DNA from: Chloranthus sessilifolius
Taxonomy: Eukaryota; Streptophyta; Magnoliopsida; Chloranthales; Chloranthaceae
Reading direction: 5' to 3'
DNA length: 64,000 nt
Assembly (NCBI GenBank): GCA_021018995.1
Contig: CM037588.1
Location: 87,952,765-88,016,764 of the forward strand
The notes under the pieces are model-generated. The model was not told the DNA's origin and searched no databases. It saw nothing but the letters and a program-made list of their open reading frames with translations. A program made the translations under genes and the position numbers. Below are positions 54,485-63,431 of this stretch, piece by piece; position 1 is the stretch's first letter; the number at the start of each line of letters is the position of its first letter.

Positions 54485-55822
54485 ATGGTCAGGGAGCACA
54501 TACTGGAGACACAACTCAAGAGAACACCTGCACATATTACTATGTGGGATTTGTTAATCACGTCTCCACTCCACTTTCAAGCCCTAATGGGAGCGCTCAA
54601 GGACGCGCATGTCTCCACCCATGTAACTCCAGATGAAGTAGGGGAAATAATAGGGCAAGTGTTGTCCCCAAACGCCATCTCTTTCACCGATGCAGACCTA
54701 CCGATCGAGGGGAATGACCATTCTAAACCCCTGAATATAACAGTGGAAGTAGGGAACTTGGTGGTACCGTTGGTCCTGATAGACAACGGGTCGGCACTGA
54801 ACGTATGCCCTCTAAGGACGGCAATCAAAATTGGGACGAACCCCGACACCTTTCGGCCATCCATATCAAGCGCACGGGGATTTGACAACACTAGAAGGGA
54901 AATCATAGGAGAAGTAGAGCTTGACCTGATCCTCAAACCGTAAATGTTCACCACCCCCTTTCAAGTGATGGACATCAAGTCTACCTTCAATCTGCTATTG
55001 GGCCGGCCATGGATACATAAGCTCGGAGCAATACCATCTACTCTACACCAAAAGCTCCGATTCATCTCAAAAGGAAAAATTGTCACCATCATAGGTGAGA
55101 GCAGAGAGGACATGGGGAAGAGTGCTCTGCACATTGAGAATTTGAAAGTACTAAACATACCACACACAGTCGAGGATGCCGATCTCCACCGATTTGAGTA
55201 TGACTTCTCAAGTGTTACCCTCGAATCAACTGAAAAGACCCTGGATAAAACTGGAGGAGGAATGGGCGTAGCTGTGTTCATGCTCCACAGATGGGGCCAT
55301 AAAAAAGGGAAAGGACTGGGCCCATGCCTTCAAGGAAGAAGAGACCCCGTCAAGGCCAAGGGACAACAAACTAAATTCGGCTTAGGATACAGGCCCAGAG
55401 AAGAGGAAGTCAGAGAAGCCAAGGAAAAGATGAGAGCCGCAGCAGCCGCCAAGGCCAGAGGAATCATCTTGGAAGAGGAATCTCACGCTCACCCCCACAT
55501 CCGTGAAACCTTTATGAGCTCCGGGGTAGTAAAAATTGATCTGAATGGGGTGATGAGGGTAACCCCACATAAGCCTACTTCAATCCACCCCACCAATCCC
55601 TACATCATCCCCCCAGACTTCGAATTGGACTTAGCCGTCCTTTCCCTGTTTGAGGAAGAAGTTCCCCGATCCACCCCCCACTCCAGCACCAACCACTCTG
55701 GGCCCCTCCTAACCGTAGAGGACAAGGTCCAGAAGGATCCCTCCATAAATATGATGAGGGAAGAAATGCAAGAGCCTACCGATGCCACTACCGACCGAAG
55801 AGGTAAAGGCCAGGCCTCGTAG
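54485..55822 (+). pseudogene. T2 aspartic protease followed by a G-patch domain
   Basis: MVREHILETQL opens the frame. The active site VLIDNGSALNVCPL has Asp at residue 100 with N-G-S, the usual Tat form of D-T/S-G. A TAA at 54941 interrupts the fold, which resumes with VMDIKSTFNLLLGRPWIH. At about 55256-55396 comes a G-patch-like module: GGGMGVAVF, then WGHKKGKGLGPCLQGRRDPV and KFGLGYRP, with the spaced glycines and the GKGLG core. An Ala/Arg/Glu helix and an acidic stretch follow. The frame ends in TCG TAG directly before GTGAGT, a probable splice donor. Confidence 0.8.
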
Positions 55823-55971
55823 GTGAGTAACTGGACATCCTTGCCCCAACTCTTGAGAGCTGCCAAATACCATGAAAACGGCACCGACTCTCAAAAAAAA
55901 AATAACCTATAAAAAATGAGGTTAGCCTCTGGACCACTCTACCTTGTATATATAGAGATCCACCTCGCCAG
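55823..55971 (+). other. Probable Ogre-type intron between protease and RT (149 bp)
   Basis: Donor TAG/GTGAGTAACT (the TAG may be a mutated CAG) and acceptor CACCTCGCCAG/GGATTG. Removing it joins the protease frame to the RT frame in phase. Unspliced, the frame runs into TAA near 55909, and 149 is not a multiple of 3. Ogre elements are known to have an intron at this place. Prediction from sequence only. Confidence 0.5.
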
Positions 55972-58359
55972 GGATTGACCTCCGAAAAAATACAAAAGAT
56001 CATAAAAATAGAAAAAATACCAATTCTAAAAATATTATCCTTTAAAATTCCCAATAAAATTAAAATCAATGTCGTGACACCCGTCCCACGTGAAGCCAAC
56101 CCCTTCCCTGTAGAAATCCAAGAAGAGGTAGGAGTCATGAGTCTGAACGAGGAAGGCCAAACCAACGAGCTCCCCAATGAGCTCCTCAAACAATTTGCCA
56201 ATTTTGAGCATGGCCCTATCCCGATCGTCGAAGAGACGGAGGATGTCAATTTGGGCACCACAGAGGCTCCCAGAATCACCAAAATTAGAACATCGCTGTC
56301 CCCTGCGGAGACGAAAGGTATGATAGACTTCCTTCGGTCATACCAAGACGTCTTCGCATGGTCGTATGAAGACATGCCTGGTTTGGATACCGATCTGGTT
56401 GAGCATGAGTTGCCACTCTACCTTGATGTTAAGCCGGTTAAACAAAAGCTGAGATGACTCCGAGCTGAATGGATGTTGAAGGTGAAGGATGAGGTCATTA
56501 AACAGTATGACGCAGTTTTCCTCATGGTATCCAAGTACCCACAGTGGCTAGCCAATATCATCCCCGTACCAAAGAAGGATGGAAAGGTTCGAATGTGTAT
56601 CGACTTTCGAAATCTCAACAAGGCAAGCCTTAAGGACGATTTCCCACTGCCACACATCGATAACTTGGTTGATAACACCGCAAAGCATGGAATGCTCTCA
56701 TTCATGGATGGATTCTCAGGATACAATCAGATAAAGATGGCAGAGGTTGATTGCGAGAAGACATCGTTCATTACCCCCTGGGGAACCTTCTGCTATAAAG
56801 TAATGCCATTCGGGCTGAAGAATGCTGGGGCAACCTATCAAAGAGCAATGACGGCCCTGTTCCATGACATGATGCACCGAGAGATCGAAGTATACGTCAA
56901 TGACATGATTGCCAAATCACCAGAAAGGGAGGACCACTTGATAAACCTTCAGAAGCTATTCGAGAGATTGAGAAAATACAAATTGTGGTTGAATCCCCAG
57001 AAGTGCACCTTCGGCGCTATGTCTGGAAAGTTGTTGGGCTTTATTCTCAGTAGGAGAGGGATCGAGGTCAATCCGACCAAGATCAAGGCTATCACTGAAA
57101 TGCCGCCACCATCTACAGAGAGGGAAGTCAGAGGCTTTTTAGGCAGGATCCAGTACATCAGCCTATTCATCGCACAGTTAACTCCGATATGCGCACCAAT
57201 CATCAAGTTGTTAAAAAAGGACTCACCGATTGAATGGAATGACGACTGCCAGGCTGCATTCGACAAGATTAAAGGTTATCTCTTCAAACCTCCGATATTG
57301 GTATCGCCTGTACCCGATAGACCCCTGATAATGTACTTGTCCACGACTGAGTTTTCCATTGGCTGTGTGTTAGGACAGCATGATGAGACGAGAAGAAGAG
57401 AGCAGGCCATCTATTACCTAAGCAAGAAATTCACTGATTACGAGACGCGCTATTCTCATATGGAGAAAGCATGCCTAGTGCTCGTTTGGGCAACTCAGAG
57501 ACTTCAACAGTACCTGTTATCCCAGGTCGTTCTACTTCTAGCACGGATGGATCCGTTGAAGTACCTATTCGAGAAACCTACTCTCACTGGCCGAACTGCA
57601 CTATGGCAACTACTCCTATCCGAATTTGACATTACTTATGTCACCCAGAAGTCGATTAAGGGGCAAGCACTCGTTGATCATCTTGCTGAGAACCCTCTGC
57701 CAGACTATGAGCCTCTAAGAACCGAATTCCCCAATGAAGACATTTTGTTCATGACCGACGAGGATATAGAGGAAACGGAGGAGCCCTGGGTAATGCACTT
57801 CGATGGGGCATCACATGTTGAGGGCCAAGGAGTTGGCGCCATTCTTATCTCGCCAAAAGGATCCCATATGCCCATCTCAATCAAATTGAACTTCCCCTGC
57901 ACCAACAATATGGCCGAGTATGAGGCCTGTATAGCTAGTTTACAGCCGACTCTTGATCTAAATATAACTCACCTTAGGGTCTTTGGAGATTCACAGTTAA
58001 TTATATGCCAAACCAACGGGGATTAGAAGACCAAGGATGAGAAACTGATCCTGTACCATGAACATCTGGAGGATCTGATAACCTACTTTGAGGAGGTCAC
58101 CTTCTCCTATGTGCCGCGAGCAAGAAATCGGTTTGCTGACGCCCTGGCTACCCTGGCCTCTATGGTTGAGATTCCATATGGAGTGGTGATGAAGCCGATC
58201 ATGATAGAACAGAGCAACGAGCCAGCTTTCTGTCACCTGATCGAAGGACCTACAGAGGTAGATGCTGAACCACCCTGGTTCTCAGACATCAAGAATTTCC
58301 ATGAGACCCAAACTGTCCCGGAAGGAACATCAAAGGTAGACGAACGCACCATCCGGTGA
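55972..58359 (+). pseudogene. T2 reverse transcriptase with two RNase H domains; catalytic Asp lost
   Basis: The pre-RT part (55975-56457) ends SYEDMPGLDTDLVEHELPLY with TGA at 56455 (CGA changed). The 517-codon frame at 56473 has VPKKDGKVRMCIDFRNLNKA, DDFPLPHIDNLVD, FMDGFSGYNQIKM and VMPFGLKNAGATYQRAM. The catalytic box is YVND (56893-56904) in place of YVDD, which should abolish polymerisation. The first RNase H follows (FSIGCVLGQ, YLSKKFTDYETRYSHMEKAC). A second, archaeal-like RNase H begins about 57785 (WVMHFDGAS, NNMAEYEACIASL, VFGDSQLIICQ) and, after TAG at 58024, ends ARNRFADALATLASM. Confidence 0.87.
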
Positions 58360-59513
58360 TTGGCAATAAACTACGTCATCTGCGGCGATCTCCTGTATAG
58401 ACGGTCTCACGACAATATTCTGCTCTGATGCCTAACCCAGAAAGAAGCGATTGAGATCATGAAGGAGATTCATGAAGGGGTCTGCAAGCCCACGTCAGCG
58501 GTCACATGCTCGCTAAGAAAATTCTAAGGCAAGGATACTTTTGGGCTACTTTGGAGATTGCGCAAGCACGCGTTAAATGCTACAAATGCCAAGAGCACTC
58601 CAGCTTAATACACGCTCCGGCCATTGACTTGCACAGCATGGCCACTCCTTGATCGTTCGCCACCTGGGGTCTCGACGTCATCGGCAAGATCAATCCAAAG
58701 GCTTCTAATGGACATCAATTCATCCTCGTCGCTGTGGAATACTTTACAAAATGGGTAGAGGTGGCCTCCTATACGAGCATTAAGGCTAGTCATGTTGAGA
58801 AGTTCATCAAGAACAACATCATTTGCAGATTCGACATACCCAAAGATATCATCACTGATAATGGCACTAATTTCACTAATAGGCACATCCGGGCCTTGTG
58901 TGAGCGGTTCAAGATCAAGCACCATCGATCATCCCCATACAAGCCTCAAACGAATGGAGCAGTAGAGGCAGCCAACAAAACTCTGATCCGCATCCTGGAG
59001 AAGATGGTAGTTACTTACAGAGATTGGAGTGAGCAGTTACCCTTCGCACTTTGGGCCTATAGAACATCTATCTGTACCGCAATAGGGGCAACACCATTCT
59101 CCCCTGTGTATGGGACCGAGGCCGTGCTACCCATTGAGGTCGAGGTACCGTCGCTCCGTATCCTTTTACAATCCCATCTACCTGAAGCTGAGAGGGAAAG
59201 AGCCCATTTTGAATAGCTAGACTTGATTGACGAGAAAAGACTCCTAGCCTTGTGCCACACTCAGGTCTATCAGAGGAGAATTGCACGTGCTTACAATAAG
59301 CGCGTCCGAAGAGATCTAAGGTAGGAGACATCAGATCGAAGAAAATTGTTTCGTCTCTCCATGCTGATCCGAGAGGGAAGTTTAAGCCGAATTGGGAGGG
59401 ACCCTACGTCATCCGAGAGGTTTTGCCAGGATACGCCATTCGCCTCGCCACCATGGACGGAGACCACTTTCCTGAGCCCATCAACGCTGGATACCTCCGT
59501 AAGTTCTACTCAT
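58360..59513 (+). pseudogene. T2 integrase, decayed
   Basis: An H-H-C-C finger is readable with one frameshift near 58485 (EIHEGVC, HVSGHMLAKKIL, CYKCQEH, 58468-58595). Linker with TGA for Trp at 58650. Core: GLDVIGKINPKAS (58671), ILVAVEYFTKWVEV, ITDNGTNFTN (58852-58881) and TNGAVEAANKTL (58950-58985) give D, D and E. TAG at 59214. The GPY module NWEGPYVIREVLPGYAIRL and GYLRKFYS, with stop about 59513, closes pol. No chromodomain, as expected for Tat. Confidence 0.82.
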
Positions 59514-60117
59514 AGGTCTTGGGACAAGGTAAGTTTCGATAAAAGTAGATGCGTGACCGCTTAAGGGCTCCATAAAAGAGGCCATCATTTCAAAGTCAAG
59601 TAGCCCAAAAGAAATATTCCCTGAAAACCTTCACCCTTTTTGCTACACACGTCGGGCCAACAACCATTTCTTTCATATACCCCACCCAAAATTCCAAGAA
59701 AAAAAGACAAAAGAGAAAAGAGGAAAAATCCAAACCAAAAAAAAAAAGAAGAAAAAGCAAAACCCCTCAAAAAAAAAAGAGAGAGGGGGACCAAGAAAAA
59801 TGAAATGACTGGGGCATAAAAAGCCTTTGGAAAGAAAAAGGAGTCCCCGAATCTAGAAATCACCCCAAACTTAGATCCAAATCCTCAGAAAAATCTAACC
59901 TGTTTGAACCCCAACCACATTACGACCCAAAAGAAAGCCCTCTTTAAGGCCCACAAGCGGTTATAATATCTACTGCATCAGAACAAGCCGAGTTAACAAA
60001 CCACACAGAACTTCATTCAGCCGGCTATGACAGAATCGACGCCCATGTCGTGGCTTTCTGGTTCTAAAATAAAAGAAGAAAGAAAAAAAAAAAAAAAACG
60101 AAAATTAATTTGAGTTC
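59514..60117 (+). other. Non-coding spacer after T2 pol
   Basis: A-rich with purine runs (59698-59790 and 60066-60100). No ORF of note on either strand. Confidence 0.5.
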
Positions 60118-60320
60118 AAAGCAAGACGGACGTGGTGAAAACCCGAAAGGGCGCCACGGGTAAAAACAGCGAACTCACGCGGACCAGGTGAAAACCTGAA
60201 AGGGCACCTGGGGTAAGAGAGCAAACCCATGGACTTGGTTAAAACCCGAAAGGGCGCTATAGGTAAAAACAGGGATGACAGGCATGGCGAAAACCCGTCT
60301 TGGGCGCTATGAGCAAAAAA
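60118..60320 (+). repeat. Four diverged repeats GTGAAAACCCGAAAGGGCGC
   Basis: Units near 60133, 60187, 60238 and 60287, about 50-57 bp apart, each with GAAAACCYGAAAGGGCRC(C) and a trailing GGTAAAAACAG. AAACCCGAAAGGG-like inverted arms (CCC/GGG) could form small hairpins. Located between pol and the antisense ORFs. Confidence 0.75.
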
Positions 60321-60633
60321 TGTCAAGAAAAGAGAGATTAAGAGAAGATGTGTCCTATCCTACCTGCTTTTGTTTGGATCCCTTGAGCCTTTCCTCCTCT
60401 TTGTTGTGCCACCCATGTGAATATTGGATCAGATCCCGATCAAGTATGTCGTCTCTACCACGGCGTCTGACGCATGGCCAAAGGAAAAGACAGAAGGCTA
60501 GACCAACCCGGGAAAGCTGACCTTCCCACGTTTAAAGAAAAAACCTACATCTCACAAACAGGGTTCAGCCATGCTCAAAAAAGGGACCCGCTGGTTTGGC
60601 CTTGTGGTTACCGGCATCACAAAAGAAAAAAAA

Positions 60634-60955
60634 AATTCCAAAAAAAGATAATAGATTTCCCTTTCCCATAAAAAGCCCCACACTGTGGAGGAGAAAATTC
60701 CAAAAAAGATGATAGATTTTCCTTTCCCATAAAAAGCCCCACACTGTGGAGGAGAAAATTCCAAAAAAGATAATAGATTTCCCTTTCCCATAAAAAGCCT
60801 CACACTGTGGAGGAGAAAATTCCAAAAAAGATAATAGATTTCCCTTTCCCATAAAAATCCTCACATTGTGGAGGAGAAAATTCCAAAAAAGAAAATAGAT
60901 TTCCCTTTCCCATAAAAAAACCCCACTTTGTGGAAGAGAAAATCCCATAAAAAGT
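60634..60955 (+). repeat. 61-bp minisatellite, about five copies
   Basis: The unit contains TTCCAAAAAAGATAATAG, ATTTCCCTTTCCCATAAAAA and CCACACTGTGGAGGAG. Anchors at 60681, 60742, 60803, 60864 and 60924 give periods of 61, 61, 61 and 60. CCACACTGTGG is a near-palindrome. The long minus-strand ORF over it is a by-product of the repeat. Confidence 0.85.
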
Positions 60956-61258
60956 CTTACATTACAAAACTACAAAAAGAAAAACAAAAAGCGCATGTAT
61001 AGATTTCATTCCATTTCTTTACAAGTGTGGCCTGCAGAGTGTCACGCCCCAAAAAGATAACGACATGACACACTTCCTATTTTACTGCTTCCTTTATAAA
61101 AAAAAACACACAAAAAAAAACACAAACAAAAAAAAAACCAAAATGTATATAGCTGTGTATCTATGAAAAGAAAAGAAGAGAAAAAGATAACCCAAAAATG
61201 ATCTCTGTTAAGGGGCTTTCCCCCCGTGTATATGATCTATGATATCTGCAGGAACAGG
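60956..61258 (-). other. AT-rich region downstream of antisense ORFs
   Basis: Contains A-rich runs and GTGTGGCCTGCAGAGTGTCA. On the minus strand this would be the 3' untranslated part of the antisense transcript. Nothing else seen. Confidence 0.4.
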
Positions 61259-61540
61259 TCAAGGGCGGGGAGCACGCTTCAAAGCGCTAATCTCTGCAAG
61301 CAGGGAGTCCTCGCGGGCATCTCGATTAGACATCCACCTACCATGAAGACTCTTCTGCCATCTCCGTGAAGCTTCAGCTGCAATGCGGGACTCAGTCAAA
61401 AGACCAGTCAACCGAAGAACCTCGCTCTCGGTTGTAGCAGCTCTCACCTCCGCAATATCAGCTCTGACCCTTTCTTTCTCCAAAGCCTCGATCAAAGCCA
61501 GCCTCTCTACGGAAAGGGACTCGATCCGGGTCCGAAGCAT
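61259..61540 (-). pseudogene. Antisense coiled-coil segment of T2 accessory ORF
   Basis: 93 codons starting MLRTRIESLSVERLALIEAL; heptad-like Leu/Ile spacing and high Glu/Arg/Ala content predict a coiled coil, with KRAPRP at the end. It lies 38 bp beyond the PMD frame in a different frame, so it is either its frameshifted C-terminus or a separate exon. A C-terminal coiled coil also occurs in the accessory ORFs of A1 and A2. Confidence 0.55.
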
Positions 61541-61578
61541 CGCTTCCTTACATGGCTAGGGCCCTGTCTCTACCACAT

Positions 61579-62894
61579 CTACCGAAACCAGGCTGGGAGT
61601 AGGTAATTCCTTAGATACCAGCCAACCCTCGTAATCCAGTGAGACGACGCCCCCCTGAACCAAGCTACACATATGTGCTGATTGGCGGTTTCCCAGAGGG
61701 CAGCTATGCGATCAAGATCACTAAGAGAACCTCGAGAGAATATCAGAGAGCATAAGGGTGGCCGTGCGGTACACGGCACATGCTGAGTATACCCGAATTG
61801 ATGAAGCACCCGAGATGGGAAGTAGTATGTGCCGCCAGTCAACCCCAAAAGTGTGATGCCCTCACAATCCCGAGAGCGGACAATCGGAAAGGTGTTGTCC
61901 ATCCAGGGAAGTTGCCAGTTCAGCTCTGCATCAGATAGCCACAGGCTCAGTTCCTCGACGCTCCCACGAGGCAGTCTCGAACTCCGGACCAGAAAACCCC
62001 GAGCCACATCCCCTCTAATCAAGCAGAATCTCGGCACAGGCCCCATGATAGCCAAATGCTCTCCTAACCAGATCTGAAAAAGGAGCGGGCTCCCGCTGAG
62101 AGTCCCAACCCGGCCCGAGGCCGCAGCATCCAAGCCTCGATACATCTCTACCAGGACCAGGTGTACCAATGAGCGACCTCCCTCCAATTCGGTCAAAGCA
62201 TCACATAGTCCAAGGGAAAAGCTCTCACCCCCAGTGAAGAAGAGAACTTTCGACAGCAAATAAAGGGCAAAGGCCTTCACATTGAAGGGATCTTGAATAG
62301 GCAATTTTCGAAGGCTCGAGTAACCGAAAAGTTCTCTAAGGAATTTCACCGAACACCTAGTGGGCCCTCCGGCGAAACATTTCTCATATCCACCCTTTTT
62401 AAGCCAAGGACCGCGTGGATTGCCTTTCCATACCTTGGTTTGGGCACTACTTTGGCAAGACCTCGATGCATCTTCAAGCCAGTGATGGAGGCTAGCTCTT
62501 CCAAAGTTGGGGTCAGCTCCCTAGACCCAAATTTAAAGAAATGGGCCCTATGGTCCCATGATGCCAAAGCTGCCTGTAGTAGGTTGGGCAACAGAGGAAC
62601 AACGAGGAGAGAGGAAAGGCGGGACAACCCGAGGCCATTCAGAATAGCAAGCTCGCTCTCAGCCAAACTGTCATGCCATTTTTGCAAAAAGCTAAGCCCC
62701 GAGTCCAAACAGGGAAGTATACCAGCCCCCGTATAAAAGCTTGGGCCCCCTTTTAAAGGTAGGTTCATCGACGTACAAAGATGTTGTTTATGGAATCGGT
62801 CAATATATGACAATGAACCCACTAGAAAAAGAGGGGAAAGAAAGAAAATAAAAGGAGGGGCAAAACAGCCAAACCAAAGTAGAAGAGGAGACAA
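61579..62894 (-). pseudogene. Antisense accessory ORF with plant mobile domain (PMD) similarity
   Basis: Two minus-strand frames, 62894-62346 (182 codons) and 62349-61579 (256 codons), overlap by ATGA. N-terminal hydrophobic start, then LQKWHDSLAESELAILNGLG, LLPNLLQAALASWDH, and ELTPTLEELASITGLKMHRG, the PMD-type signature. This is followed by FNVKAFALYLLSKVLFFTGG, SLVHLVLVEMYRGLDAA and PLLFQIWLGEHLAIMG. PMD is found in MULE-like and other plant transposon proteins and in the antisense ORFs of Tat elements. A single -1 shift between the frames is more likely a mutation than programmed. Probably nuclear or DNA-associated; no function is proven. Confidence 0.7.
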
Positions 62895-62942
62895 GGGGGG
62901 ACCAGGCTCGGGTTATAGGGAGCCCGCTAAGCTCAATCTATA

Positions 62943-63112
62943 GCAGGCGTATATATTATATACGCCAAGGCAAATTTTGAACCATTTTTGCCCGGCATAT
63001 ATAATGTATACGCCCGGCCATTTTTACTGAGGATTGGTCAGGCGTATGTAATATATACGCCCGGCTATTGATTGCTGAATCTTGGCTTGACGTATATAAT
63101 ATATACGCCCAG
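62943..63112. repeat. Four family palindromes upstream of the antisense ORF
   Basis: Near 62946-62966 (GCGTATATATTATATACGC), 62994-63013, 63041-63060 and 63089-63108 (CGTATATAATATATACGC), about 48 bp apart. They are the same motif as in the T2 LTR (47812-48022) and leader (49868-49973). They begin 49 bp before the first ATG of the antisense PMD frame. Confidence 0.85.
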
Positions 63113-63431
63113 TTTAAGTCGGGGCTGGTAAGGCCCCCCCTCACACTGGTCTATTTCTTTTCCCAAGGAGGAACGTAGTTTTATTTGGCCCACCTTTTCG
63201 CTGCCCATAGGTCACATACGGAGAGTCACCTGCATGATCAACCTCATCATTGGAGAGGTGCCAGTTCATTCCAAGCAAGAAAAAGAGAGGAAACCACCAA
63301 AGCAAAGAGATAACCCAATAAAACAGTCGCATAAACCATGAAAGTTTTAAAACCATAAAAAAAAAGAGAGGAGACTATTGCTGTCTAAAGTTATTACATG
63401 TCCCAAATAAATCAATAGTCTAAATTATCTC
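63113..63431. other. Spacer between the two antisense PMD frames
   Basis: About 320 bp with no convincing coding potential. A minus-strand ORF (63356-63141) is short and has no recognisable motif. Confidence 0.4.

Noticed and set aside
60565..60948. 127-aa minus-strand ORF with hydrophobic repeats
   Set aside because: It lies over a 61-bp minisatellite. The period is not a multiple of three, and the ORF results from a stop-poor repeat, not a gene.
60634..60955. Regular repeats suggesting a CRISPR-like array
   Set aside because: Whole 61-bp units are repeated with no unique spacers, and the context is a plant retrotransposon.
62346..62349. ATGA overlap as a programmed frameshift or translational coupling
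   Set aside because: No slippery sequence or pattern known for this family, and the neighbouring frames are full of mutational breaks, so a chance -1 indel is more likely.
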